A stretch of 64,000 bases of DNA from Corallococcus soli (GCF_014930455.1 NZ_JAAIYO010000001.1:1488001-1552000); one strand, 5' to 3'. Positions 1 to 9,692 are shown, numbered from the stretch's first letter. Numbers and translations: made by a program. The notes: generated by a model not told the origin, from the sequence alone.

Positions 1-1
1 G

Positions 2-967
2 GAGCGGTATGCCGCGCGGGGCATGGCCATCAACCCGGGAGCCCTGCGCATGGCGCGCATCCCCGCCGGCGCCGAACCGGTGCGAAATCCTCAGGGCTCG
101 GCGCCGCTGGTCATCCAGAAGCTGGGCCGAGCGCACCTGTTCTTCCTGCCAGGGGTGCCGCGCGAATACCGCGCGCTGGTGGACGGCGAGGTGCTGCCGC
201 GCGTGCGGGGCTGGCTCGCCTCCGAAGCCCACCGCACCTTCCGGGCCTTCCGCCTGCTGCGCACGGTGCGCCTGCCCGAATCGGTGTTGAACCAGCAGGT
301 GATGCCCCTGGTCTCCCGCCATCCCCGGGTGGTGTTCGGCTTCCGCACGCACGCGCCCGAGAACCACCTGAAGCTGATGGCCGAGGCGCCCACCCAGGCG
401 GAGGCGGATGCCGCGCTCTCCGCCGCGGAGGCCGCGTGTCGGGTCGTGCTGGGCACGCACGTGTACGGCGCGGATGCCAACGAATACGCGCCGGTCCTCC
501 TGGGGTTGCTGGCGCGAGCGGGCCATACGCTGGCGGTGGCGGAGAGCTGCACGGGTGGCCTCATCGCGCAGGACCTCACGGCCGTCCCTGGCGCCAGCCA
601 GGTGTTCGTGGGGGGCGCGGTCGTCTACTCGGAAAAGATGAAGTCCGCCTGGGTGGGGGTCCCACCGGAAGTCCTGGCGCGGCACGGCGCGGTGTCCCGG
701 CAGACGGCGCTCGCCATGGCCGAGGGGGTTCGCACCGCCTGCGGCGCGACCTTCGGTCTGTCCGTGACGGGCTACGCCGGTCCCGGAGGCGGAACGCCCG
801 AGGATCCGGTAGGCACCGTCTACTGCGCCCTCGCCGGCCCTGACTTCGAGCCTCGCTGCGAGCGCGTGTCGCTCGCCGGGGACCGGGACCGTGTGCGCCT
901 GTTCGCCGCCTCCCACGTGCTGGAGATGTTGAGGTTGCACCTGCTCGCCGCCCCCGTGTCGCCATGA
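2..967 (+). CDS. cinA: CinA-family protein, 5' end outside the window
   Basis: The reading frame is open from the first bases, so the N-terminal MoCF-like domain is cut off by the window edge. The last 160 residues form the CinA C-terminal domain (nicotinamide mononucleotide deamidase in characterised members): an AESCTGG motif near the domain start, a VVYSEKMK segment, GAVS, and SVTGYAGPGGG. CinA recycles NMN released by DNA ligase and in several bacteria is co-transcribed with recA. Here recA is two genes away on the opposite strand. The stop overlaps the next start (ATGA), suggesting translational coupling. The identification is secure; the exact start is not visible. Confidence 0.93.
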   Translation, partial: ERYAARGMAINPGALRMARIPAGAEPVRNPQGSAPLVIQKLGRAHLFFLPGVPREYRALVDGEVLPRVRGWLASEAHRTFRAFRLLRTVRLPESVLNQQVMPLVSRHPRVVFGFRTHAPENHLKLMAEAPTQAEADAALSAAEAACRVVLGTHVYGADANEYAPVLLGLLARAGHTLAVAESCTGGLIAQDLTAVPGASQVFVGGAVVYSEKMKSAWVGVPPEVLARHGAVSRQTALAMAEGVRTACGATFGLSVTGYAGPGGGTPEDPVGTVYCALAGPDFEPRCERVSLAGDRDRVRLFAASHVLEMLRLHLLAAPVSP

Positions 968-2460
968 GTCGCTCCAAATCAAAGCGTCCCCGTCCTTCCG
1001 CTCCGGACGCGCCGTCTCCGGCGCCCCAGGCCCCATCCTCCGGTTCCTCGCTGGACCTGCCGGTCCCCATGACCTCCGCTCCGCCCGACCCGGCCTCCCC
1101 CACCACGCCCGAGGAGATGGCGGGTCCTCCCGCCGCGAAGGGAGCGCATCCGGTGCGAAGCGCGGTGCGCCTGTGGCTTGCGGCGTACCGGGTGGAGGTG
1201 GTGCTGTTCCTGGTGGCGTTCGCGGTGCTGTCCAGCTTCAGCTCGCAGCGCTTCCTGCGGCAGAGCGCCGCGCCTCACTTCATCTACCAGGCCCAGTCCT
1301 GGCTGGATGGGCGGCTGGACGTGGACCCACAGGTATTGCCCAACCTGGAGGACTGGGCGTGTGTCCGGCTGGTGGATGGCCAGAAGGTGCGGTGCGAAGG
1401 CCGCCCCCTCCGTGACGACCGCTGGTTCGTCAGCTTCCCGTCGTTCCCCGCCGTGGTGATGCTCCCCTTCGTCGCGCTGCACGGCTACCAGTTCAACGAC
1501 ACGTCCTTCGGCGTCTTCGTGGGCGCGCTGGCGGTGGCGCTCTTCTATTCGCTGCTGCGCTTCCTCGCGCAGGAAGGGGAGACGGCTCGCACCCGCGACG
1601 ACAACGTGGTGCTGTCGCTCGTGCTGGCCTTCGGCACGCTGTTCTTCTACTGCGCCATCCGGGGCGAGGTCTGGTTCGGCGCGCAGGTGATGGGGGTGGC
1701 GCTCACGTGCCTGTACGTGCGCAACGCCGTGGGGGCCCGGCGCCCCCTGCTCGCGGGCCTCTTCTTCTCCATGGCCGTGCTCACCCGGACGCCCCTCGTC
1801 TTCACGGGCCTCTTCTTCGTCCTGGAGGCGCTCTGCCCGGGACCGGACCGGCTGGCCCAGCTCAAGGCCCTCCCGACCACGTGGAGGCCCGCGCTCCGCA
1901 AGCTCGTATTCTTCGGGCTGGGGGCCGCTCCCCTGGCCCTGCTCGCCGCCGCCTACAACGTCTACCGCTTCGGCAAGCCAGGGGAGTTCGGTCACTCGTA
2001 CCTGTTCAACAACCGGGTGAACGTGGACATCGACCGCTTCGGGCTCTTCAACCTCGAGTACCTGTCGCGCAACCTCCAGGCCGCGTTCCTCAAGCTGCCC
2101 CAGGTGTCGCTGTCTCCGCCCCGGCTGTCGTACGACCCGCATGGGCTGACGCTGCTGCTCACGCTGCCGCTGCTGGTGTTCCTGCTGGTGCCCCGAACGC
2201 GTCCCCGGCTGCACTGGCCCCTGTGGCTGAGCGTGGCGGTGTGCGCGCTGCCCGGCCTCTTCTACCAGAACACCGGCTACATGCAGTTCGGCTTCCGCTT
2301 CAGCCTGGACTACACGCCCTACCTGTTGCTGCTCTTCGCCGTGGGCGGATGGTCCCTGCGCAACCGCGCGGTGGTGGCCGCGCTGGCGCTTGGCGTGCTG
2401 GTGAACTTCTGGGGCGCCGTGGCCTTCCGTGGCTACACGGAGTACGTCCGGAACTGGTAG
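964..2460 (+). CDS. Polytopic inner-membrane protein, possibly GT-C glycosyltransferase-like
   Basis: This 498-residue protein has a Pro/Ser-rich cytoplasmic N-terminus of about 75 residues followed by roughly ten hydrophobic helices reaching the C-terminus. The first loop carries the segment YQAQSWLDGRLDVDPQ, and a later segment reads AVLTRTPLVFTGLFFVLEAL. That arrangement (acidic residues in the first large loop, many helices) resembles lipid-linked-sugar glycosyltransferases of the GT-C type, but I see no diagnostic motif, so the function is inferred only. It overlaps cinA by four bases and is probably in the same operon. Confidence 0.78.
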   Translation: MSRSKSKRPRPSAPDAPSPAPQAPSSGSSLDLPVPMTSAPPDPASPTTPEEMAGPPAAKGAHPVRSAVRLWLAAYRVEVVLFLVAFAVLSSFSSQRFLRQSAAPHFIYQAQSWLDGRLDVDPQVLPNLEDWACVRLVDGQKVRCEGRPLRDDRWFVSFPSFPAVVMLPFVALHGYQFNDTSFGVFVGALAVALFYSLLRFLAQEGETARTRDDNVVLSLVLAFGTLFFYCAIRGEVWFGAQVMGVALTCLYVRNAVGARRPLLAGLFFSMAVLTRTPLVFTGLFFVLEALCPGPDRLAQLKALPTTWRPALRKLVFFGLGAAPLALLAAAYNVYRFGKPGEFGHSYLFNNRVNVDIDRFGLFNLEYLSRNLQAAFLKLPQVSLSPPRLSYDPHGLTLLLTLPLLVFLLVPRTRPRLHWPLWLSVAVCALPGLFYQNTGYMQFGFRFSLDYTPYLLLLFAVGGWSLRNRAVVAALALGVLVNFWGAVAFRGYTEYVRNW

Positions 2461-2517
2461 GCGTCCGGGGCCCGGCGGCTTGTATTCGCCGGGCCTCGCG
2501 CACAGATAAGAGGCGAC

Positions 2518-3027
2518 ATGCAACCTCCCTCCGGTCAGCCCCCTCCTGGCAAGCGTTGGCACACCCGTGAGGACAGCGGCATCCGCCTCGATTCCACCCT
2601 GCGCTGGTGGCACGACGACGCACCCATCGAGCACCCGAAGATCATCGAACTCTTCAACGCCTCCCTGGTCCTCGATGACGACGGGCGCTACCAGCTCCGC
2701 ATCGCTCCGGACTGGTGCTACGTCCAGGTGGAGGACGCGGCCTATGAGGTGCGCACCGTGGACGTCACACCAGACGAGCGCGTGTCCCTTCGCTTGAGTG
2801 ACCGGACCGCGGAAGCGCTGGACCCGGCCTCGCTCCAGCTCTCGCCCGAGGGCGTCCTGTCGTGCCGTGTGAAGCAGGGGAGGGCGAAGGCGCGCTTCTC
2901 GCGCGATGCGCAGTACCAGTTCGGTGAGCTCCTCGAGGAGGGCCCGGAAGGGCACCTGAGGCTGCGGGCAGGTCAGCGGCACCTGGAGGTCCCCCTCTCG
3001 CTGGAAGCGCTCCACCCGGCTTCCTAG
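2518..3027 (+). CDS. DUF1285-like protein
   Basis: This 169-residue soluble protein reads [21 protein letters not shown] near the N-terminus, then a segment giving an acidic DDDGRYQL turn and [10 protein letters not shown]. That order (W-H-D-G/D-PI, a short helix, DGRY.L, VEDAPF-like) matches DUF1285 proteins, whose role is unknown. It starts 57 bases after the membrane-protein gene and its stop overlaps the convergent recA stop by four bases, so the two transcripts run tail to tail without a visible terminator between them. Confidence 0.8.
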   Translation: MQPPSGQPPPGKRWHTREDSGIRLDSTLRWWHDDAPIEHPKIIELFNASLVLDDDGRYQLRIAPDWCYVQVEDAAYEVRTVDVTPDERVSLRLSDRTAEALDPASLQLSPEGVLSCRVKQGRAKARFSRDAQYQFGELLEEGPEGHLRLRAGQRHLEVPLSLEALHPAS

Positions 3028-4049
3028 GCAGCCTCGGAGGAGGCCTGCGCCAGCAGTGGGGCGCTGGCGCCGGTCAGCTCCCGGGCGAGGGACTCCAGGA
3101 CATCCGGGTGCTCGCGCAGCCACTCCGAGGCCCGCTCGCGCCCCTGTCCGATGCGCTCCCCGCGCAGGCTGAAGTGGCTGCCGGATTTCTCCACCACCCC
3201 CGCGCTCACGGCCAGGTCCAGCACCTCGGCGGTGCGGTGGATGCCCGTGCCATAGAGCACGTCGAACTCCGCCTCCTGGAACGGAGGCGCCAGCTTGTTC
3301 TTCACCACCTTCACGCGGGCCCGTGAGCCCACCACCGCGTCGCCCTCCTTGAGGTTGCCCGTGCGGCGGATCTCCATGCGCACCGACGCGTAGAACTTCA
3401 ACGCGTTGCCGCCCGTCGTCGTCTCCGGGTTGCCGAACATCACGCCAATCTTCATGCGGATCTGGTTGATGAAGATGATGCACGTGCCGGAGCGGCTCAC
3501 CGCGCCGGTGAGCTTGCGCAGGGCCTGACTCATCAGCCGCGCCTGGACGCCCATGTGCGCGTCCCCCATCTCCCCTTCGATTTCCGCGCGAGGCACCAGC
3601 GCCGCCACCGAGTCCACCACGATGAGGTCCACGGCCCCCGAGCGCACGAGCTGTTCGGTGATCTCCAGCGCCTGCTCCCCGGTATCGGGCTGGGCCACCA
3701 GCAGCTCCGCCGTGCGCACCCCCAACTTGCGCGCGTAGGACAGGTCCAGCGCGTGCTCCGCGTCGATGAAGGCCGCCACGCCTCCCGCAGCCTGCACCTG
3801 CGCGATGGCATGCAGGGTCAGCGTCGTCTTCCCGGAAGACTCATTGCCGAACAACTCCACCACGCGCCCCCGGGGATAGCCGCCCACGCCGAGCGCCCGG
3901 TCGAGCCCCACCGAGCCCGTGGGGATGATCGCGACCTTCTGCTCCGGCGCATCCGCGCCCAGCGTCATCACCGCGCCCCGACCGAACTGCTTCTCGATGG
4001 ATGCCACCGCCGCCGCCACTGCCTTCAACTTCTCCGTCAGCTTGCTCAT
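3024..4049 (-). CDS. recA: Recombinase RecA
   Basis: A 341-residue RecA beginning [15 protein letters not shown]. Visible landmarks are FGRGAVM, the Walker A region [13 protein letters not shown], the Walker B VVDSVAAL, the L2 loop segment [18 protein letters not shown] with GGNALKFY following, and a C-terminal domain. It is the strand-exchange and LexA co-protease ATPase. The frame is open a further 79 codons upstream, but the ATG at 4049 is preceded by GGCGAGGAAAT and gives the canonical RecA N-terminus, so that start was chosen. The gene diverges from ndh across a short region holding a palindrome (4264-4286). Confidence 0.98.
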   Translation of the reverse strand: MSKLTEKLKAVAAAVASIEKQFGRGAVMTLGADAPEQKVAIIPTGSVGLDRALGVGGYPRGRVVELFGNESSGKTTLTLHAIAQVQAAGGVAAFIDAEHALDLSYARKLGVRTAELLVAQPDTGEQALEITEQLVRSGAVDLIVVDSVAALVPRAEIEGEMGDAHMGVQARLMSQALRKLTGAVSRSGTCIIFINQIRMKIGVMFGNPETTTGGNALKFYASVRMEIRRTGNLKEGDAVVGSRARVKVVKNKLAPPFQEAEFDVLYGTGIHRTAEVLDLAVSAGVVEKSGSHFSLRGERIGQGRERASEWLREHPDVLESLARELTGASAPLLAQASSEAA

Positions 4050-4263
4050 TCGTCGGATTTCCTCGCCGCCCGTGGGCTGGATGCCTCGGGCGGTGGGACA
4101 GCAACGGACATGCCGCAGGGGCTCCCAGGTGACGGAAGCCCAGGAGCGTCCAGGTCCGAGCGAGCCGTCCCGCGCGGCGGAGCGGCGCGTTTGTCTCCTG
4201 GGCGTTGAGAAGGCGCTTGGGGGACCGCATAAGCGGGCCCAGGGGGGAGATGACAGTCCATCT

Positions 4264-4286
4264 ATGTCAGGCCATGCGCCTGACAT
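4264..4286. promoter_or_regulatory. Perfect palindrome between recA and ndh
   Basis: ATGTCAGGC, a five-base spacer, then GCCTGACAT: a 9-bp perfect inverted repeat in the divergent recA/ndh intergenic region. It is a plausible operator for a dimeric regulator of one or both genes. It does not match the GTTC-containing LexA box I know for delta-proteobacteria, so LexA binding is not claimed. Confidence 0.45.
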
Positions 4287-4321
4287 TGCAACCCGGGCCC
4301 CCCGGCGTGACGTTACCCAGT

Positions 4322-5698
4322 GTGAAAACGACCCGTGAGAACCTTCCCCATGTGGTCATCCTGGGAGGCGGCTTCGGCGGCCTCTACGCGGCCCGGTACC
4401 TGCGAAAGGCAGGGGTCCGCGTCACGATGGTGGACCGCCACAACCACCACCTCTTCCAGCCCCTGCTGTATCAGGTGGCCACGGCCACGCTCAGCCCGAG
4501 CGACATCGCCGCGCCGCTGCGGGCGATGCTCGGACGCCAGCAGGCCCAGGTGTTGCTCGCGGAGGTGACCGGGGTGGACGCCGCGAACAAGCGGGTCCTC
4601 CTGGCCGACGGGGAGCTGTCGTACGACTTCCTCATCGTGGCCACCGGGGCCACGCATTCGTACTTCGGCAACGATGCATGGTCGCGACACTCGATGGGAT
4701 TGAAGACGGTCGAGGACGCCGTGGAGATCCGCCGCCGCGTGCTGCTCGCCTTCGAACTGGCCGAGCGTGAGCCGGATCCCGAGCGCCGTCGTGCGCTGCT
4801 GACCTTCGCCATCATCGGTGGAGGCCCCACCGGGGTGGAGCTGGCGGGGGCGCTGGCGGAGATCAGCCGCAATTCAATGACGGGTGACTTCCAGAACATC
4901 GACCCGCGGGACGCGCGCGTCATCCTCATCGAGGGCATGGACCGGGTGCTCCCCACCTACCCCGAGAACCTGTCGGGGGATGCCCGCAGGGTGCTGGAGA
5001 AGCTCGGGGTGGAGATCCGCACGGGCACCCGGGTGACGAACATTGATGACACGGGCCTGGACATGGGGCCCGAGCATCTGGCGGCCCGCACCGTGCTCTG
5101 GGCCGCGGGCGTGGAGGCCTCGCCGGTGGCCCGTTCGCTCGGCGTGGAGCTGGACCGCGCGGGACGTGTTCCCGTGACCCCCGAGCTGACGGTGCCCGGC
5201 CATCCGGACATCTTCGTCGTGGGCGACCTGGCGCTGGTCAAGCAGGACGACGGCAGCGCCGTTCCAGGCGTGGCACCCGCGGCGATGCAGGAGGGCAAGC
5301 ACGCGGTCCTCAATCTCCGCCGTCAGCTCGCCGGCCAGCCGATGCAGCCCTTCCACTACTGGGACCGGGGCACCTACGCCGTCATCGGGAGGGGGCACGC
5401 CGTGGGAGTGGCCTTCCGCCGCGTCCAGCAGTCCGGCTTCATCGCCTGGCTGGCCTGGCTCTTCATCCACATCACCTTCCTCATCGGCTTCCGAAGCAAG
5501 CTGGCCGTGCTGCTCAACTGGGCCTACGCGTACCTGACCTTCGGCAGGTCGGCGCGGATCATCACGGGGCCCGCACCCCGGCTCGAAGTCGCGGGCGGGG
5601 CGCGATTGCCCGGGGAGGGGCAGCGCCCGGCCGCAGCGGGCGTCGTGGATGCGCCTGCCGTCCGTGATGCCTCCACGCCCGCCATCGTGCCGTACTGA
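4322..5698 (+). CDS. ndh: Type II NADH:quinone oxidoreductase (NDH-2)
   Basis: A 458-residue FAD enzyme that passes electrons from NADH to the quinone pool without pumping protons. The N-terminal FAD-binding fold reads [17 protein letters not shown], followed by [15 protein letters not shown] second dinucleotide fold ([17 protein letters not shown]) binds NADH, and VVGDLALV closes the FAD site. The C-terminal 60 residues contain a hydrophobic, membrane-associating segment ([18 protein letters not shown]) as in other NDH-2 enzymes. The frame is open upstream to 4205, but the GTG at 4322 puts the FAD motif at the usual distance from the N-terminus; an ATG at 4274 is possible. It converges on comM with an 18-base gap. 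Confidence 0.9.
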   Translation: MKTTRENLPHVVILGGGFGGLYAARYLRKAGVRVTMVDRHNHHLFQPLLYQVATATLSPSDIAAPLRAMLGRQQAQVLLAEVTGVDAANKRVLLADGELSYDFLIVATGATHSYFGNDAWSRHSMGLKTVEDAVEIRRRVLLAFELAEREPDPERRRALLTFAIIGGGPTGVELAGALAEISRNSMTGDFQNIDPRDARVILIEGMDRVLPTYPENLSGDARRVLEKLGVEIRTGTRVTNIDDTGLDMGPEHLAARTVLWAAGVEASPVARSLGVELDRAGRVPVTPELTVPGHPDIFVVGDLALVKQDDGSAVPGVAPAAMQEGKHAVLNLRRQLAGQPMQPFHYWDRGTYAVIGRGHAVGVAFRRVQQSGFIAWLAWLFIHITFLIGFRSKLAVLLNWAYAYLTFGRSARIITGPAPRLEVAGGARLPGEGQRPAAAGVVDAPAVRDASTPAIVPY

Positions 5699-5716
5699 CG
5701 TCCGCGAAGCCGCAGG

Positions 5717-7117
5717 TCAGGGCTTGCCAGCCGGGTCCGTTCTCCAGGGAGCGGCGGGGCGTGAAGCATCCGTCGCACCCTGGGTGTTGGCGTGGAGCCA
5801 CCCCCTGCGGTCCAGCATCCGGCAGTCGACCGCGAGCTGCATGTCGACGGCCTCGATGCGCCCATGCCCTTCAAGGTCCGCGCGCGTCAGGGCCAGCTTG
5901 AGGATCCGGTCATGCGCGCGGGCGGACAGTCCATGGTGGCTGACCGCGAGCTCCAGCATCCGCTCCGCGCGGGGAGACATCACGCAGTAGCGGCGCAGCA
6001 GGTGCGAAGGCATCTGGGCATTGCAGTGCACGTCCGGCGCATCCTGGAACCGGACGCGCTGCCGTTCGCGGGCGGCCTCCACACGCTGCCGGTAGTACTG
6101 GCTGGGAAGCTCCTGCGTCTTCGCCGCGAGCTGGTGGTACTCCACCGGCCGTGTCTGCACGGTGATGTCGATGCGGTCCAGCAGCGGGCCACTGACGCGT
6201 GCGTGGTAGTCGAAGACGCGGTGCTCCGCGCAGGTGCACTTGCGCCCCGGCACGTTGAAGTAGCCGCAGGGGCAAGGATTCATCGCCGCCACCAACATCA
6301 CCCGACAGGGATAGGTGATGTGCTGGCTGGCACGTGCCAGGTGGATGGCCCCTTCCTCCAGGGGCTGGCGCAGCACCTCCAGCACGTTCTTGCGGAACTC
6401 GGGGAGCTCATCGAGGAACAGCACGCCGTGGTGGGCCAGCGACAGCTCTCCTGGTCTGGCTGCGGGCCCGCCACCCACGAGCCCCGCGTCGGACAGGGTG
6501 TGATGCGGGGCCCGGAAGGGGCGCTCGCGCATCAGGGCCTGCTCCTCTCCCAGCAATCCCTGGATGGAGTAGACCTTCGTCACCTCCAGCGCCTCGTTGA
6601 AGGTCATCTCCGGAAGGATGCCCGGCAGCCGTCGCGCCAGCATGGTCTTGCCCGAACCGGGAGGGCCGGCCATCAAGAGGTTGTGTCCGCCCGCCGCCGC
6701 GAGTTCCAGGGCCAGCTTCAGCTCCGGTTGGCCACGGACATCGGACATGTCCGCGGTCGCCTTGCGAGGTCCGCTCCCTGGTGTCGCCTCACGTCTCAGG
6801 GGCGTCAGGGGGGCACTGCCGGTGAGGTGCCCCACGGCCTCGCGCAGGTGCGCGACGGGCAGCACCTGGAGGCCTTCCACGAGCGCTGCCTCCACCGCGT
6901 TGGCGGCTGGCACCATGACCCCACGGAACCCCCCGTTCCGGGCCGCCACGGCCAGGGGGAGCACCCCCTTGATGGGCTTGATGGAGCCATCCAGCGACAG
7001 CTCTCCGCCAAAGAGGTAGTGCCCCAGCGGCTCCTCTTCCATCAGCCGCGCCGCGGCCAGGACCCCCAGCGCGATGGGCAGCTCGAAGGCCGCTCCTTCC
7101 TTCCGGATGTCTGCGGG
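5717..7117 (-). pseudogene. comM: comM C-terminal fragment, cut by prophage at its 5' side
   Basis: This is the C-terminal two thirds of ComM/YifB, an AAA+ helicase that extends heteroduplex during natural transformation. Present are a PADIR-KEGAAFELP segment at the junction, the FGGELSLDG strand, Walker A GPPGSGKTMLARRLPGILP, Walker B LFLDELPEF and the Mg-chelatase-like C-terminal domain. The reading frame enters phage DNA immediately upstream of the PADIR codons, so there is no native start. The missing N-terminus is at 58614-58835 on the same strand, 51.5 kb away. Internal ATGs such as 7042 could only yield a truncated product. Confidence 0.93.
7103..7117. repeat. attL core
   Basis: CCGGATGTCTGCGGG. 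It matches the right-end copy at 58614-58628 in 14 of 15 positions and lies in the comM codons for PADIR. Confidence 0.88.
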
Positions 7118-7217
7118 AGGGGCTTCCGCTGGTTTCCGGGACGTGCCGGAACCTGCCGCTCAGAGGGGAACGCCATCCGGGCGAGTCCGCAGGGTTCCGC
7201 AGAAGGCCGCCCTTCTC

Positions 7218-7436
7218 GTGCCCAAGCGGGACAAGAGCGGGACGCAGACTGTGGCGGACTTCGTCCGGTCGGTGCCGCCTGCGCGTGACTGTCCTGCGTG
7301 CACCGTCCTGGATCGCGGGTGCCGTGATCACGCGCTCGCCGCTGCCGTCGAGGAACTCGGGCGTCTTCGTGTCCTGAAGGCTGGATCCCTGTCCAGCCCG
7401 TCGGACGCGGCGCCCGGAAAGGGGGGCGGCCGATGA
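7218..7436 (+). CDS. Small phage ORF of unknown function
   Basis: A possible 72-residue protein from a GTG start immediately after GGCCGCCCTTCTC, a form of the box that precedes many other genes of this element. It contains a CPAC pair and ends in an ATGA overlap with the PP2C gene, which supports translation. Its first codons lie in the repeat 7226-7247 and read DKSGTQ, exactly as the integrase tail does, so it may instead be a displaced integrase 3' end. The 100 bases between attL and this start hold nothing recognisable. Confidence 0.35.
   Translation: MPKRDKSGTQTVADFVRSVPPARDCPACTVLDRGCRDHALAAAVEELGRLRVLKAGSLSSPSDAAPGKGGGR
7226..7247 (+). repeat. Left copy of a sub-terminal direct repeat (possible integrase arm site)
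   Basis: A 22-base sequence beginning GCGGGACAAGAGCGGGAC, present with one mismatch at 58487-58508. The two copies lie about 110 and 105 bases inside the two prophage ends in the same orientation, so in the circular phage they would flank attP. Confidence 0.55.
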
Positions 7437-8140
7437 GCTCCCCCTTCGAAATCGGGTGTCATTCCGAGCAGGGGCGCCGCGACTACCAGCAGGACGCGGC
7501 TGGGGGCGAGTGCGTCGAGGGCGCCCTGGTGGCCGCCGTGGCGGACGGCCTGGGCCACTACCCCGGCAGCGACCGTGCCGCCCAGATGGCGGTGCGGACG
7601 GTGCTGCACCACGCCTTCCTGTCGCCCGCAGCGCTGTCGCTGCGGGCCGGCATGGAGGCGGTGGTGGAGGAGGCCCACCAGGAGGTGCTGCGCGAGCAGC
7701 GCTCCATCGGGCTCAGGGGGCTCACCACCTTGGCGCTCCTGAAGGTGGAGGGCACGCGCGCGGTGGTGGTGCACGTGGGCGACTCGCGCGTGTACAGGCG
7801 CCGCGCCGGCCAACTGGAGCAGCTCACCAAGGACCACAAGGACAGCCGGCACGTTCTCAACCGGTGCTTGGGCAACCCGCGTGTGGGGAAGAACTACACG
7901 CCGGACGTGCTGGAGACGGACCTCCAGCCCGGTGACGTGTACCTCCTGTCGACGGACGGCGTGCACGAGTCGCTGTCGCCCGCCCAACTGCGCGCGGTGC
8001 TGGAGGATGGGGCCTCCGCCCAGGTGGCCGCCGAGGCCCTGGTGCACTCCGCGCTCGCCAGTGGCAGCCGCGATAACTGCACGGCCGTGGTGGTCCGGGC
8101 GCCTGGCGCTGCCGACGCGCTGCTGCGAGGTGCCGCGTGA
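7433..8140 (+). CDS. PP2C-family Ser/Thr protein phosphatase
   Basis: A 235-residue metal-dependent phosphatase made of the PP2C domain alone. The motifs appear in the family order: RRDYQQD near residue 20, ADGLGHY around residue 40 with the metal-binding Asp-Gly, VHVGDSRVYRRR near 120, LSTDGVHESL near 170 and SRDNCTAVVV near 215. All metal-ligand aspartates seem present, so it should be active. PP2C enzymes reverse Hanks-type kinase signalling, which is very prominent in myxobacteria; on a prophage it could alter host kinase circuits. It overlaps both neighbours by four bases and heads the left-arm operon. Confidence 0.92.
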   Translation: MSSPFEIGCHSEQGRRDYQQDAAGGECVEGALVAAVADGLGHYPGSDRAAQMAVRTVLHHAFLSPAALSLRAGMEAVVEEAHQEVLREQRSIGLRGLTTLALLKVEGTRAVVVHVGDSRVYRRRAGQLEQLTKDHKDSRHVLNRCLGNPRVGKNYTPDVLETDLQPGDVYLLSTDGVHESLSPAQLRAVLEDGASAQVAAEALVHSALASGSRDNCTAVVVRAPGAADALLRGAA

Positions 8141-8355
8141 GCGCCACCCACTGCCACCCCGCCGCGATGGTGCGCACCTCGCTCCGGAGCGGCCCGGGCG
8201 TCCGCGTGACGTTGAGCGACGGCACCGGCCCCGTCGTCAGCGTCTGGGACCCGGACCGGCGCGCGGCCTGGCTCAAGGCCGACGACCTGGAGCGGAAACG
8301 CCGCGAGCGCGCGGCGAGCTGCAACACCGTCATCACGCGGAGGCCCACGCGATGA
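8137..8355 (+). CDS. Small phage protein, unknown
   Basis: A 72-residue basic protein starting at a GTG that overlaps the phosphatase stop (GTGA). The middle reads VRVTLSDGTGPVVSVWD, suggesting a small beta-barrel, and the end is Arg-rich. No family recognised. Overlap coupling on both sides supports it as a real gene. Confidence 0.6.
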   Translation: MSATHCHPAAMVRTSLRSGPGVRVTLSDGTGPVVSVWDPDRRAAWLKADDLERKRRERAASCNTVITRRPTR

Positions 8356-8657
8356 CCTGCCGCCCGAACCCCGAGCACGGCCCGTCCGGCGGCTCCCCCA
8401 CGCAGCGCCAGCAGGAGGTGCTCGCGTACGTCCATGCCTTCAAGGCGGCCCACGAGATGGCGCCCACGGCGCGGGAGCTGTGCGAGCGCTTCGGCTGGGC
8501 CTCAACCAACGCCGCGCACGAGTACTTCGGCCGCCTGGAGCAGCTCCGGCTGCTGACGCGGCAGGCGAAGGCGGCACGCTCGCTGCGCCTCACCGAGTCC
8601 GGCAAGGCCCTGGCCCAGGCGTACCTCTCCGCGCATCCGGAGGTGCTCCATGGATAG
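8352..8657 (+). CDS. LexA-N-like winged-helix DNA-binding protein
   Basis: A 101-residue protein whose core TQRQQEVLAYVHAFKAAHE, then PTARELCERFGW.STNAAHEYFGRLEQLRLL, matches the winged-helix DNA-binding domain of LexA (T.rQ..vL.fI...., P.T.rEi...., ....v...L..L...G.i). The Ser-Lys autoprotease half of LexA is absent, so it cannot self-cleave. It may compete for operators or act as an early phage regulator. It overlaps the genes on both sides. The fold assignment is moderately secure; the role is inferred. Confidence 0.7.
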   Translation: MTCRPNPEHGPSGGSPTQRQQEVLAYVHAFKAAHEMAPTARELCERFGWASTNAAHEYFGRLEQLRLLTRQAKAARSLRLTESGKALAQAYLSAHPEVLHG

Positions 8658-9006
8658 CCGCCTGCCCACGCCGGAGCAGCGCCGCGAGCACGTCCGCGCC
8701 CTGGTCCGCGACTGCCCACCGGACGAGCGCGGGCTGCTACGCACGCGGCTCTTCCGCGAGACGCCGCCGGGCCCCGGGGACGTACCGGAGGCCAACCTCA
8801 AGGCGCGCTGCGCGGTGTGCTGGGCGCCGCGGACGCGGCGGGAGGTCCTCAACGAACTGCAGGACCGGCCCGTCGCCACCTGCAAGGACAAGCTCTGCTG
8901 GCGCCTCTGGCGGAAGGCGCTGAAGCGGGAGTGGTCCCTCCACGAGCGCGCGAAGGCCGCGCTCGTGGATGCGTTCTCGGGCGGAGAGGGGGCGTGCCAT
9001 GCGTGA
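8650..9006 (+). CDS. Cysteine-containing small phage protein
   Basis: 118 residues, starting eight bases before the previous stop. The central part holds CAVCWAPRTRR and, 26 residues later, CKDKLCWRLWRKALKREW, four cysteines that could bind one zinc. The N-terminus is rich in acidic/Arg helices. No family recognised. Confidence 0.65.
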   Translation: MDSRLPTPEQRREHVRALVRDCPPDERGLLRTRLFRETPPGPGDVPEANLKARCAVCWAPRTRREVLNELQDRPVATCKDKLCWRLWRKALKREWSLHERAKAALVDAFSGGEGACHA

Positions 9007-9187
9007 CGTCCTCCTGGCTGCCGGCGTCCTCTTCGCCAGCGCGCTGCTCCGCGCCGCGACCGCGCTCCTGAACCTGCTGGAGCGCCACCAGTCGCGCCCC
9101 ACGCCCAACAGCACCACCGGCCGGCCCGCGCTGCGCGTCCTGCCCGGGGGCCTCTCCACGCAGCACGAGGTGAAGCGCCATGGGTGA
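8999..9187 (+). CDS. Small membrane-anchored phage protein
   Basis: 62 residues beginning MRDVLLAAGVLFASALLRAA, a single N-terminal hydrophobic helix followed by a short polar tail. It overlaps both neighbours and probably localises to the inner membrane. Function unknown. Confidence 0.6.
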   Translation: MRDVLLAAGVLFASALLRAATALLNLLERHQSRPTPNSTTGRPALRVLPGGLSTQHEVKRHG

Positions 9188-9692
9188 GACGACGAAGGAC
9201 GCCACCGCAGGGAGGCTGGAGGCCATCCGTGCGAGGCACGCAGCGGCGAGCAGGGGCCCATGGCGGTGGTTCGGCTACCTGTCGAATCGCGGCGTGGGCC
9301 TGGAGGGACCCGGCATCACCGTCATGGAGTTCACCCGCTGGGGGATGTCCGGCGCCCAGCCGCTCTTCTCGGTCAAAGGCATCCTGCACAAGCTGGCCGA
9401 GCTCGTCGTGCCGGACACGGCGGTGGGGCGCGGTCGTGTCACCGACATCAACCACCCGGACGCCCGGTTCATCGCCGCCAGTTGGCAGGACGTGCAGGAC
9501 CTGCTCGGAATGGTGGACGCGCAGCGCGATCTGCTGTCCGAGCTGCTCCGCATCGGCGGGCAGTTCTCGAACGTGGCCTACAACGTCACGCAGCGTGCCG
9601 CTCCGCTGGCGATGAGCGAGCACGAGCGGGAGGTGCTCAAGCAGCTCCAGGTGGCGTGGGACGTGCGCGTCCGGGAGGTGCCCCATGGGTAG
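9180..9692 (+). CDS. Ead/Ea22-like phage protein
   Basis: A 170-residue protein containing INHPDARFIAASWQDVQDLLGMVD, the signature found in many temperate-phage early proteins of the Ead/Ea22 kind (D-A-R-FIA-A, D-V-x-x-LL). The N-terminus has RLEAIRARHAAASRGPWRW, also typical. These proteins are common in early operons but their biochemical role is unknown. It overlaps both neighbours. Confidence 0.7.
   Translation: MGETTKDATAGRLEAIRARHAAASRGPWRWFGYLSNRGVGLEGPGITVMEFTRWGMSGAQPLFSVKGILHKLAELVVPDTAVGRGRVTDINHPDARFIAASWQDVQDLLGMVDAQRDLLSELLRIGGQFSNVAYNVTQRAAPLAMSEHEREVLKQLQVAWDVRVREVPHG

Noticed and set aside
979-3483. An 834-codon open frame on the minus strand
   Set aside because: It is antisense to three well-supported genes and has the His/Arg/Gln-rich composition of a high-GC shadow frame.
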